Positions 17,498 to 25,665 of a stretch of DNA of 64,000 nucleotides are shown one piece after another. The first letter of the stretch is position 1; each line of letters opens with the position of its first letter. Where the stretch lies: positions 5,392 to 69,391 of the forward strand of contig CAJTPU010000018.1 in the NCBI GenBank assembly GCA_910578335.1, read 5' to 3'. This DNA is from an uncultured Lachnospiraceae bacterium. Its GTDB lineage: Bacteria; Bacillota; Clostridia; Lachnospirales; Lachnospiraceae. Under the pieces are notes generated by a model that ran no database searches, was not told the origin of the DNA, and worked only from the letters and a program-made list of their open reading frames with translations. Both the position numbers and the translations under genes were made by a program.

Positions 17498-20449
17498 TTA
17501 CTGCTTTGCCTTTCCGTAAATCTCCCCGCTTTCAATCAGCGCAATCATAAGCTGCACAATCTCCGTATTGAGCTGCGTTCCCGCAATTCTCTTAAGCTCT
17601 GCAAGAATATCCTCCATTTTCATCCGCTGACGGTATGGTCTGGTGGAATTCATGGTGTCAAACGTATCCGCCACCGCAATAATCTGTGCAATTTTGGGAA
17701 TCTCTTCTTCCTTTTTGCCAAAAGGATATCCCTGTCCGTCCATCCGCTCATGATGGTAACCGGCGCCTAATGACAATTCCGGCGAAATTTCAATTTTTTT
17801 CAAAATATCATAACCATTTTGCGCATGCTGCTTCATCACTGCATACTCTTCTTCCGTCAGTTCTTCCGGTTTATTTAAAATTTCATCGGGTATCGTAATT
17901 TTTCCAATATCATGCAGCAAGGCAATATCATAAATATTAGAAACCTCATTTTTGTCATAGCCCATTTTTTCCGCAAGCATCGCCGCATACCTTGCCACCC
18001 GAAAAGAATGTCCCTTTGTATATTTATCCTTTAAGTCGATGCAGGTAGCAAATGCCTGAATCATCTGGTTGATGAAAATTTTGTTTTCTTTCTGCTTCTT
18101 TACCAGTTTTCCGGTTTTGTTGCGGGTATAAACAACAGCAATCACCGAAATCAAGAGCGCCGCCGCCAAGACAAGCAGAATCCAAAACAATCCGCTCTCA
18201 TAAATCCGCTTCTCCTTGATAAGCGTCACAGAGATAGTATTTACTTCTCTGCCCGTCATGGTGTCAATAACCGAAAAATGGAATATGTACTTTCCGCCGC
18301 TCAGATTGGTATAGCTGACCGGCTGCAGCTCCTGCCGGGACACCGATGCCGGCTCCTTGTCAAAGCCCTCCAGATAATAGTTAAGCCGCGGATTCTGCAG
18401 AGAATAGGTAAAGGCATATGCATGTATGGTAAGCCTGCGGCAGTCAGCAGGAATCCGCAATATCTCTCCATCCCGCAAGGACATTAGCTCACCGTCCACT
18501 TCCACAAACGGCACTGACAGCTTTATCGCCTCGTCTGCCGCCTGTTTCTCATTGATATTGATACAGCTTACACCTCTTGCACCTGAAATATATAAGTCGC
18601 CGTCCTCCGAAAGATAGCTTCTTGAGTTGGCAGTCGCCACACAGGGCAGACCGCAGCTCATATCATAAAATACATATTCCGGTTCCTCATCCTGAAGCAT
18701 CTGCTCTCCGTTCAGCACATAGATACCGCTGCTTCCCAAAACCCAGATACCGCCGCTCTCATCAAAATACATATCAAAGTTATTGGAATACGGAAAATGA
18801 GACAGTGTGTAAATCTGTCCGTCTTTCATATAAGATATAGAATTGCTGGTGATAATCCAGTACAAAGAACGTTTCACATCCTTTTTAATCCGAAGAATTA
18901 TTTCCGAGCGCAGACCATCCTTCATTCCCAGATTGTGTATTTCACCGCCGTCCACCACATAGATGCCATTGCCGTCGCTGCCCAAATACAACCTGCCGTC
19001 ATCACCCTCGCAGATTGTCAGGATTTCCGTATTGCTGATTCCGTCTTTCTCATCATAAGTACCTATAACACTTCCATCCTTTATCAGACTGAGCCCACCG
19101 TTAGTCGCCACTGCAATCGTGCCGTCCGTCAATTCCGTCACTGTACGGATACGGTCTGATTTCAGTCCCGATTCTTTGTTATAAATCTGATAGGTACCAT
19201 CGCCATAATAGCAAATTAAACCAAACTCACTGTAACTGCACAACCACAAGTTGCCGGCAGAATCTTCCTTGATGCAGCGAATCCGGATACCTTCTAACAG
19301 CTTGGTCAGAACATTTTCCTTCTGCCTGTACTCTGCATCCAAAAGGCGCAGTCCGGAATCCGTCCCGATATACAAATCTCCCTGATACATACAGGTAGTA
19401 TTTACCACCTCGTTCTTTAGCCCTGCAATTCTGCTGATATCTTGAAAACAATTGCCCACCAGCTTCATGACACCCTGTCTGGAAGAAGCAAACCAGAGAT
19501 TTCCCTCATAATCCACCATCATTTCATCCACGGAATTATTCATGGGAATATCCTGCAGTTCACTGTACCGTCCGTTTCCGTCCAGCCAGCCAATCCCATT
19601 GTCCGCACAAATCCAGATTCTTTCCGATGACTCAGGATAAATGGCATTGATATTGACCTGCGGCGCTGCCAAAAAAGTTTGATAGTCCTTCATTCCGTTC
19701 TGCATGTCGCCATATATCACGGTAGACTCTTCCGTGCCAAGATAAACAAATCCTTCTCTTTCCGGCGCAGGGCAGATGCAGGATATGACACCGATTCCGA
19801 GCTCCTGTCCACTGTAGAAAGCAGCGACTGCAAGACCCTCCAGATAAAAGAAATCGCCTCCCAGCGTACAGCCGTAAATCCTGCCATCCGCGCCCTGCTT
19901 AATCTCACAGATATATTCCGTGTTAATACGGGAATCATCTATCAGATGCAGTTCTCCCTGTGCATCAATATAGACCATGCCCTGTGTCGTCGCAAAAACA
20001 ATATTGCCTGCACCGTCCTCTGCAATGGACCTGACAGACAGAGAAGGCAGCCCCTCGTCCTTTCCAAAAAAGCTGAACTCTCCTTCTTCATACAGCACAA
20101 TACCGCTGTCATTCGTTCCCACCCACAATCTGTCTTTCGCATCCACATACAGGCTTACCACACTTGCAATCCCTATCGAGGAATCATAACGGTAAAAGTC
20201 ATTGCCGTCATAGCGAATCAGTCCACTGTAGCCCCCGACCCAGATAAAACCGTCCTCTGACTGCACAATAGCATTTGCCTCCGATGTGGGAAGCCCATTA
20301 TTGTTGTTATACAAAACGAAGGAATAGTCCTGTCCCTCCTGTCCTAATACATTTGATTTTGGGGGCGCCGCCTCGCACACAATAGAACAGAAGAAAAATA
20401 TTGCAAACAGCGGCAAAGTTATACAACTTAGTTTTATCAGATGTCGCAT
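17498..20449 (-). CDS. sensor with two-component propeller, Y_Y_Y domain and HD-GYP phosphodiesterase
   Basis: The 983 residues start with a signal peptide (KLSCITLPLFAIFFFCSIVCEA). Next come many propeller repeats of the two-component-regulator type (SEDGFIWVGGYSGLIRYDG, DAKDRLWVGTNDSGI and others, to about 660) and a Y_Y_Y domain (YLEGFDKEP, then YTNLSGGKYIFHFSV). One membrane helix lies at about 755-778. A cytoplasmic HD-GYP domain follows (HDIGKITIPDEILNKP near 845 and HHERMDGQGYP near 901, both intact). It should therefore be an active cyclic-di-GMP phosphodiesterase controlled by an outside ligand. The propeller/Y_Y_Y sensor is usually attached to kinases that sense polysaccharides. Confidence 0.92.
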   Translation of the reverse strand: MRHLIKLSCITLPLFAIFFFCSIVCEAAPPKSNVLGQEGQDYSFVLYNNNNGLPTSEANAIVQSEDGFIWVGGYSGLIRYDGNDFYRYDSSIGIASVVSLYVDAKDRLWVGTNDSGIVLYEEGEFSFFGKDEGLPSLSVRSIAEDGAGNIVFATTQGMVYIDAQGELHLIDDSRINTEYICEIKQGADGRIYGCTLGGDFFYLEGLAVAAFYSGQELGIGVISCICPAPEREGFVYLGTEESTVIYGDMQNGMKDYQTFLAAPQVNINAIYPESSERIWICADNGIGWLDGNGRYSELQDIPMNNSVDEMMVDYEGNLWFASSRQGVMKLVGNCFQDISRIAGLKNEVVNTTCMYQGDLYIGTDSGLRLLDAEYRQKENVLTKLLEGIRIRCIKEDSAGNLWLCSYSEFGLICYYGDGTYQIYNKESGLKSDRIRTVTELTDGTIAVATNGGLSLIKDGSVIGTYDEKDGISNTEILTICEGDDGRLYLGSDGNGIYVVDGGEIHNLGMKDGLRSEIILRIKKDVKRSLYWIITSNSISYMKDGQIYTLSHFPYSNNFDMYFDESGGIWVLGSSGIYVLNGEQMLQDEEPEYVFYDMSCGLPCVATANSRSYLSEDGDLYISGARGVSCININEKQAADEAIKLSVPFVEVDGELMSLRDGEILRIPADCRRLTIHAYAFTYSLQNPRLNYYLEGFDKEPASVSRQELQPVSYTNLSGGKYIFHFSVIDTMTGREVNTISVTLIKEKRIYESGLFWILLVLAAALLISVIAVVYTRNKTGKLVKKQKENKIFINQMIQAFATCIDLKDKYTKGHSFRVARYAAMLAEKMGYDKNEVSNIYDIALLHDIGKITIPDEILNKPEELTEEEYAVMKQHAQNGYDILKKIEISPELSLGAGYHHERMDGQGYPFGKKEEEIPKIAQIIAVADTFDTMNSTRPYRQRMKMEDILAELKRIAGTQLNTEIVQLMIALIESGEIYGKAKQ

Positions 20450-20565
20450 AGTGCCTCCTTGGTTCCGGTTCCTTGTCAGATGCTTCTAATAGCTTCATTA
20501 TACGTATTTGTTAGGGAAAAATCAATATTTCGTTTTGCCGGCACAACAATTGCAGAAAATATCAC

Positions 20566-20597
20566 AAAAAAGCGCCCGGTCTCTTCGGGCGCTTTCG
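20566..20597 (-). terminator. intrinsic terminator
   Basis: A 10-bp stem AAAGCGCCCG/CGGGCGCTTT (20569-20578 with 20586-20595), loop of 7, followed on the minus strand by T6. It ends the cluster whose last gene stops at 20599; the hairpin begins right at the stop codon. Confidence 0.85.
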
Positions 20598-20598
20598 T

Positions 20599-21246
20599 TT
20601 AAATCCTGATATCCAGCGGTCTGTACAGTGCTTTCAGCTCTTCTTCCTTCCGCAGGCTGATACTGCCGTTTTGCAAAGCATACTCCTCCGGTGGCTGTTC
20701 TGCCGGCTCCTCCAGCTTCTGTGTTTCTTCTGCAAGCGCTTCGTCCATTGTTTCGGGTATGGCATCCTGCAGCTCCTCCAGTGTCTGTGACGCTTCGTCC
20801 AGAATCTCCTCTAACATGCCGCCGCTGTCTTCTGTTCCCAGCGCTTCCTCCACCATGTCTTCTTTTCTTTCTTCCGGCGTCTTGGGTTCTGTTTTTTCCA
20901 CGGCATCGGCAATTTTTTTGCCGATTTCCTCCGCTTCATCCAGCACATGAAACATCTGCTCTCTGTTGTATGCCGCCTTTGCCGCCGCAATTTCCTCTTC
21001 ATAGTTATGAAACATATCCAGTTTTTTGGCAATATCCTCTATACCGTTACACTTCATATTTTTCAGGCTTTCTTTCCGCCCTTCCCAAAAGGAAATCTCC
21101 TCATCCGTCTTCTGCCTGCGCTGCATCTTTTCCTGCTCGCTTTTTAAACCCATTCCCGAAAGCAGGGAAAGCTTTCCCATATATAAGGACTTCATTTCAT
21201 ATGCAGCCTTTGTGCCCATACTTTTTCCCAAAACCGAAACATTCAT
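20599..21246 (-). CDS. uncharacterised helical protein, last gene of the DUF6033 cluster
   Basis: The 215-residue protein begins MNVSVLGKSMGTKAAYEMKSLYMGKL and is largely charged helix. The first half has runs of K/E (EQEKMQRRQKTDEEISFWEGRK), and the second half is very acidic (EEILDEASQTLEELQDAIPE). There is no signal peptide or membrane segment, and no family is recognised. It follows the FliD/flagellin-like gene by 71 bases and the terminator at its stop closes the cluster. A scaffold or chaperone-like partner of the other two proteins is a guess from context. Confidence 0.65.
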   Translation of the reverse strand: MNVSVLGKSMGTKAAYEMKSLYMGKLSLLSGMGLKSEQEKMQRRQKTDEEISFWEGRKESLKNMKCNGIEDIAKKLDMFHNYEEEIAAAKAAYNREQMFHVLDEAEEIGKKIADAVEKTEPKTPEERKEDMVEEALGTEDSGGMLEEILDEASQTLEELQDAIPETMDEALAEETQKLEEPAEQPPEEYALQNGSISLRKEEELKALYRPLDIRI

Positions 21247-21317
21247 ACACAGTCCTCATTTCTTTGCCCCTGCCGCAGGGCTTCAACTTGTCGCTGTCTC
21301 TTACAGACTTATATTGT

Positions 21318-21992
21318 TTAACCCCAGAAGCTGTATCTGCCGGCAGCCGCCGTTTGGCTCAAATTTCCCGCTGCGTTGTAATGATTGGAAACACTGTCCA
21401 CATTGGCTCCTGCATTGTCTGAGATTCTTCCTGCCAAAAATGCAACTCTCGACAGAAAACCGCCCGATGTGCCAAGCGCTTTTTCAATATCCGCTGCCGG
21501 TACCTGTTTCAGTTTATTTCTGTCAAGGCTCATTCTGCCGTCTTTTGATATGGTGATGCCAATCTCCTTTAAAGCCTCGCTGTTTTGCTCCGCTTCTTCC
21601 TTCAGGCTGTTGCAGTACAATGTATCCAACGTCCCTGCAACCGCACGCAAGGTTTTTAATGTATCGTTATAGCCGCTCACAAAGTCCGCAATCTTGTCAT
21701 AAAGCGCTTCTTTTCCTTCCTCTGTGTCTGCTTTCGCAAATACGGAATCCTCTCCCTTCGCAGTCAAGTCCGATGCGCTCGCCGAAAGCTTGTTTGACGC
21801 CTTTTCCACCTTTTCATAGTTGCTCTTCTGAATGGCGGAAGTACTCTTTCCTTTGTTTTTATCCAATGCGTTCAGCAGGGTTTTCTCCGAACTCTTCCCA
21901 TTTCCATTTACATAATTTAACAAAGAATTTCCGTTTATCGGAAGCCCTGCGCGCTGTGCCGAATCGTTTAACATTTTTGTCGTTACTCTCAT
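21318..21992 (-). CDS. flagellin/FliD-like protein of unknown function
   Basis: The start at 21992 has GGAGG with about 6-base spacing; an upstream frame from 22043 has no site. The 224-residue product opens MRVTTKMLNDSAQRAG, like the N-termini of flagellin and hook-associated proteins (MRITxKM). Its C-terminal half resembles the C-terminus of the flagellar cap protein FliD (NSLKEIGITISKDGRMSLDR, with 'EALKEIGITISKDGRMSLD' as the best stretch). The protein is far too short for FliD and has no cysteine-rich or signal region. No flagellar genes are near. It sits between DUF6033 and the acidic helical protein. Secreted or surface-associated use is an inference. Confidence 0.6.
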   Translation of the reverse strand: MRVTTKMLNDSAQRAGLPINGNSLLNYVNGNGKSSEKTLLNALDKNKGKSTSAIQKSNYEKVEKASNKLSASASDLTAKGEDSVFAKADTEEGKEALYDKIADFVSGYNDTLKTLRAVAGTLDTLYCNSLKEEAEQNSEALKEIGITISKDGRMSLDRNKLKQVPAADIEKALGTSGGFLSRVAFLAGRISDNAGANVDSVSNHYNAAGNLSQTAAAGRYSFWG

Positions 21993-22092
21993 AAAAATCC
22001 TCCTGTCTGCCATAAATATCCGTATACATGTTTTATCGGTCAAAAATCGGGAAACGTTAAAGCAATGTCATGAGCAGACAATAAATTGTAAC

Positions 22093-22131
22093 AAAAAGAC
22101 GGGCATGGAACACGCCGTCCATTGCCCGTCT
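22093..22131 (-). terminator. intrinsic terminator after the DUF6033 gene
   Basis: Stem AGACGGGCATGG (22097-22108) with CCATTGCCCGTCT (22119-22131), one bulge, and a T5 run on the minus strand. It lies between the DUF6033 gene and the flagellin/FliD-like gene, so the latter may have reduced read-through or its own promoter. Confidence 0.7.
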
Positions 22132-22153
22132 CCTGTTTCTTCTTTTCTTCAAC

Positions 22154-22882
22154 TTAACAGCGGAAGCTGAAATTCTGTCCTACCAATCTCTCCGCATCGG
22201 TCTGCACCGAATCGCTCATCGCCTCATAGACCGTATCGTCAACCTTTCGCAGCAAATCCTCGATGGAGGAAGCCGTCACCGTCACCAGGTCCTCTTCTGC
22301 CTTGGCTTTTTCCGCACGCTTCTCAGCCTGTTTTTCCTCTGCTGCCTTTTTTGCCTGCCTCTTTGCGTCCGCTTTCCTCTGCTCCACCTTCTTTGCCGCG
22401 CTTTTTTTGATTCTGTCGCGCTGTGCCGCAAGGGATTTGTCCACTACCGCAAAGAAAGAGGCGTTGCCGCCGTCGTTGACCTGCATACCAAATGCTTTCA
22501 CCCCGGGCTTGCTGCCAAGCTGTTTCTGAAGCTGAGGCAGCTTCACCGCCGCATTGCTGATAATGCTTTCATACTGCTTACGGAAGTTTTCATCCGAAGC
22601 CATCCGCTCAACCTTTTCCTCGTCGATTAGCACCACAAGCCTGTGCGGGTTTGCAAAGCTGCCCGCCTGCGCCTTAGCCACCGCCTTCATATCCTTGCTG
22701 ACTAACACAAAATCCATGTTGGAGTATTTTTTCTTCAACTCGTCATAGTACTTCTGCGCCTTTTCGCTCAGCTCTGGATTCCCTATGGTTCTTCCATAAT
22801 TGGCAGGTTTTTTCTGCGCACCGGATGCCTGATACACTTCGCCTGTCTGCACATTGTTTTCAATCTGCGCCATCGTTCCCAT
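22154..22882 (-). CDS. DUF6033-family protein
   Basis: The start at 22882 follows GGAGG with 7-base spacing. The 242-residue product starts MGTMAQIENNVQTGEVYQASG. A conserved middle (KAQKYYDELKKKYSNMDFVLVSKDMK, then PHRLVVLIDEEKVERMA) matches what I know as DUF6033 in Lachnospiraceae. A Lys/Ala/Glu-rich coiled segment (about 155-210) and a short tail with ETASIEDLLRKV-like helix follow. There is no export signal. It is the first gene of a three-gene cluster with a FliD/flagellin-like protein. No function is known for the family. Confidence 0.7.
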   Translation of the reverse strand: MGTMAQIENNVQTGEVYQASGAQKKPANYGRTIGNPELSEKAQKYYDELKKKYSNMDFVLVSKDMKAVAKAQAGSFANPHRLVVLIDEEKVERMASDENFRKQYESIISNAAVKLPQLQKQLGSKPGVKAFGMQVNDGGNASFFAVVDKSLAAQRDRIKKSAAKKVEQRKADAKRQAKKAAEEKQAEKRAEKAKAEEDLVTVTASSIEDLLRKVDDTVYEAMSDSVQTDAERLVGQNFSFRC

Positions 22883-23006
22883 ATTGTTTCCTCCTTGATT
22901 TTTATTCCGTAAAATCCTTTTCACGTATATTGGTTATATCGGCAGAAAAGCAAGATTGCATTATATCAACGCCTTATACCGCTTCATTCCTGTTACGCTT
23001 GTCCTC

Positions 23007-24146
23007 CTATTCCTTCATACCCAGCTTCTCCGCAAAATCTGACATTGCTGTCGAAATTTTAAGCTGCTGCGGGCATACCGCCTCGCAGCTTTTACAGCCA
23101 ATGCAGGCAGAGGGTAGTTGTTCCTTGGGAACCGACTGCAATGCCATGGGCGCAATAAAGCCTCCCCCGGTAAAGCAATGTTCATTGTAAAGAGCAATCA
23201 GCTCAGGAATATGCAGCCCCTTCGGACAGTGGCTTACGCAGTAATGACATGAGGTGCAGGGCAGGCTGTCCTTTTTTACCATCTCCTCTGCAATGTCCAA
23301 TAATACTTTCATTTCCGTCTCGTTTAAAGGTTTTTCAGCCTCATAGGTACAAATATTGTCAAGAAGCTGCTCCATGCTTGACATACCGGAAAGCACCATT
23401 GTAACCTCCGGTATCGTCTGTAAAAAACGAAACGCCCATGCCGGTACTTTTTCATCGGGTCGAAGTGCTGAAAGCTTCGCCGCGTCAGTCTCTGAAAGAG
23501 CCGCAAGCCGTCCGCCACGCAGCGGCTCCATGACCCACACCGGAATCCCATACTCCTTTAAAAGCGCCACCTTTTCCTTTGCATCCTGAAAGCTCCAGTC
23601 CAGCCAGTTGAGCTGAATCTGGCAAAACTCCATATGTTCACCGTACGCTTCCAGAAAACGCTTCATAATATCATAGCTTCCATGCGCCGAAAAGCCAAGA
23701 TGCCTGATGCGTCCATTTTCCTTCTGTTTCATTAAATAGGAAAATATTCCATATTTCTCGTCCAGATATGCGTCAATATTCATTTCGCATACGTTATGGA
23801 ACAGATAAAAATCAAAATATTCCACACGGCATTTTTCAAGCTGCCGCTCAAAAATCTCCTCTACCTTCCCCATATTGGAAAGGTCGTAGCCCGGAAATTT
23901 TGTCGCCAGATAATAGTCCTCCCGCGGATAGGCACTTAAGATTTTTCCTAAGACCAGCTCCGAATTGCCATCATGATAGCCCCATGCCGTATCATAATAA
24001 TTGATACCCTTCTCCATTGCACAGGCAACCATCTCCTCCGCCTTTTTCTCATCAATTCTGGCATCGTCACCATCCACTACCGGCAGGCGCATAGCGCCCA
24101 GCCCAAGCGCAGAAAGCTTTAAATCCTGATAATCCTTGTAGAGCAT
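23007..24146 (-). CDS. aldo/keto reductase with 4Fe-4S tail (second copy)
   Basis: The start at 24146 follows GGAGG with 7-base spacing. The 379-residue protein has the aldo/keto barrel (YDTAWGYHDGNSELVLGK near the catalytic Tyr, ATKFPGYD with the Lys). A tail carries CTSCHYCVSHCPKGLHIP and CIGCKSCEAVCPQQLKIS, each fit for a 4Fe-4S cluster. It belongs to the same broad clostridial family as 13363-14385 but differs throughout, so it is not a recent duplicate. Substrate unknown. It lies 49 bases after the ECF S-component gene. Confidence 0.9.
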   Translation of the reverse strand: MLYKDYQDLKLSALGLGAMRLPVVDGDDARIDEKKAEEMVACAMEKGINYYDTAWGYHDGNSELVLGKILSAYPREDYYLATKFPGYDLSNMGKVEEIFERQLEKCRVEYFDFYLFHNVCEMNIDAYLDEKYGIFSYLMKQKENGRIRHLGFSAHGSYDIMKRFLEAYGEHMEFCQIQLNWLDWSFQDAKEKVALLKEYGIPVWVMEPLRGGRLAALSETDAAKLSALRPDEKVPAWAFRFLQTIPEVTMVLSGMSSMEQLLDNICTYEAEKPLNETEMKVLLDIAEEMVKKDSLPCTSCHYCVSHCPKGLHIPELIALYNEHCFTGGGFIAPMALQSVPKEQLPSACIGCKSCEAVCPQQLKISTAMSDFAEKLGMKE

Positions 24147-24195
24147 ACCGTTTCCTCCTTTTTCAACGAGTTCCATCCCGCTTTTTCAAATGTTT

Positions 24196-24792
24196 TCAGC
24201 CTTCTATATTGCCACTTCCGCCGACAGACACTTTTTCTTTGACCTTTTTATGAAAATGTACCAGCCCCGTCTTGTTTAATACCAGCATCAGCGCCGGAAT
24301 AAAAACAAGCTGCAACACAATCCCGGGAATTGCATTTAAAAAAGCGCCTGCCATAAACATTTTCCACGAAAAAGCATTTCCCATCATGCCAAGCATCGCC
24401 ACCCTGACCACGCCCCAGACAATCCGCCCGCCTATCATGGCAATAATCAGCGAGCGGTACAGAGATACAATACATTTCCACCGCGAACGGTTATATAAAA
24501 AGCCAACGATTGCGCCATAAGAGGCAAGCTCAAAAGCCATTGCAATCCCATTGGGCATAGGCGGCATTGCAAACAGTACATAGCGCAGAAAAGGCAGAAT
24601 AAATCCTATGACGCCTCCATACTGCCAGCCGCAGATGAGACCGCATACAAGCACGGGGAGATGCATAGGCAGAAGCATATTGCCTATCTGTGGAATCTGC
24701 CCTGTGAAAAAGGGCAGTACAATACCCACCGCCAGCAGCATAGCAGAAAGAACCAATTTCTTTACCTGTGTTTTTACATTTGTCTGTTCCAT
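24196..24792 (-). CDS. ECF transporter S component
   Basis: A 198-residue protein with about six membrane helices (KKLVLSAMLLAVGIVLPFF, NMLLPMHLPVLVCGLICGW, and others). The GNMLLPMHLPV and GFILPFLRYVLF blocks are typical of one S-component group in Clostridia. S components bind a vitamin or similar small molecule and use a shared energising module (EcfAA'T), which is not in this window. The substrate cannot be read. The uridine-kinase-like gene lies upstream on the same strand, which hints at a nucleoside- or pantothenate-like substrate but does not prove it. Confidence 0.8.
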   Translation of the reverse strand: MEQTNVKTQVKKLVLSAMLLAVGIVLPFFTGQIPQIGNMLLPMHLPVLVCGLICGWQYGGVIGFILPFLRYVLFAMPPMPNGIAMAFELASYGAIVGFLYNRSRWKCIVSLYRSLIIAMIGGRIVWGVVRVAMLGMMGNAFSWKMFMAGAFLNAIPGIVLQLVFIPALMLVLNKTGLVHFHKKVKEKVSVGGSGNIEG

Positions 24793-24810
24793 TTCTCCAT
24801 CCTTTCCTTC

Positions 24811-24857
24811 ATACCGTCTATTGGGCTTTTGACACCTGAATCCTAATACCGTCTATT
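24811..24857. repeat. 12-bp direct repeats around a GGGCTTTTGACACC motif
   Basis: ATACCGTCTATT occurs at 24811-24822 and 24846-24857, with 23 bases between. The core contains GGGCTTTTGACACCTGAATC, which is close to the end of the large inverted-repeat element at 38821-39057 (GGGCTTTTGACACCCGAATC). It may be a solo end of the same element family with duplicated target bases. It lies between the kinase stop and the S-component start. Confidence 0.5.
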
Positions 24858-25464
24858 AAAATTGGGTAGTATCAATGATAAGACTGCTTCCCCTTTCTAT
24901 GGCATAGCGCGCAAAATACGCTTCCTCCAGCGGAATCCACCGTGTTGCAAAAGCATCATAGCGGTTTCCCTCCCGTGCCCGCAGCCTCTTTTCCTGTTCT
25001 GTTTGCGAACAAGTAAAAAACAGCCTCAGAGCGTACTGTCCGGCAAGAAGCGGGTGTCCGGAATAGCTGCCCTCCACCACTACCAGCGGTTTTTCTTTCA
25101 GCTCTTTGGACTCTTTATACTTCCCCTCTTTGCAGGAATAGGGACAATAGAGCGCCCGACGGCACTCCTTAATCGGACGCAGCACCTCTGCAAGAAGCCT
25201 CTCGAAATCCATATTGCCGCCGGAAATTTTTTCCCAGCCCGCAGGACGCATTTCCATTGGCAGATAAAAATCATCCATATGAATGACATTGGAGGAAAAT
25301 CTGTCCGCAAGCTGTTTTGCAAAATAGGTCTTGCCGCTTCCGCACCGTCCGTCCACCCCTATCATAACAGGTGTTTTTATATTAATTTCTTCCCTCTTGC
25401 GCAACAGCGCCTCAATACGGGCAAATGCCGGTGCATACACTGTATTTTCTTTATCCGTAATCAA
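24856..25464 (-). CDS. uridine-kinase-like P-loop kinase
   Basis: This 202-residue protein has Walker A GVDGRCGSGKTYFAKQLA (about 36-53). A DDFYLP block (HMDDFYLPMEMRPAGW) and VVVEGSYSGHP (Walker B region) follow, as in the uridine kinase/phosphoribulokinase fold. The end FATRWIPLEEAYFARYAIE is usual for the uncharacterised 'uridine kinase-like' branch. The start is TTG at 25464 behind GAGGAGAG. It probably phosphorylates a small hydroxylated substrate with ATP. The next gene downstream is an ECF S component, so the pair may import and trap the same compound. Confidence 0.82.
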   Translation of the reverse strand: MITDKENTVYAPAFARIEALLRKREEINIKTPVMIGVDGRCGSGKTYFAKQLADRFSSNVIHMDDFYLPMEMRPAGWEKISGGNMDFERLLAEVLRPIKECRRALYCPYSCKEGKYKESKELKEKPLVVVEGSYSGHPLLAGQYALRLFFTCSQTEQEKRLRAREGNRYDAFATRWIPLEEAYFARYAIERGSSLIIDTTQF

Positions 25465-25665
25465 ACGTCTCTCCTCTTAAACCTACGACAACTTTCAGCC
25501 AAGGAATCCTTATTTCTCATTTTAATACTTAAAGCAAACTTTAAGTCAAGCTTTTTTTCCCGCGGATTTCTTTGTTTTTGATACGCATCGTTTTAGTTAC
25601 CGTTTTCCCCTGCATTCATATAATAATTGTAACAGACAAAACAAATATAAGGAGAAATCTATCCT

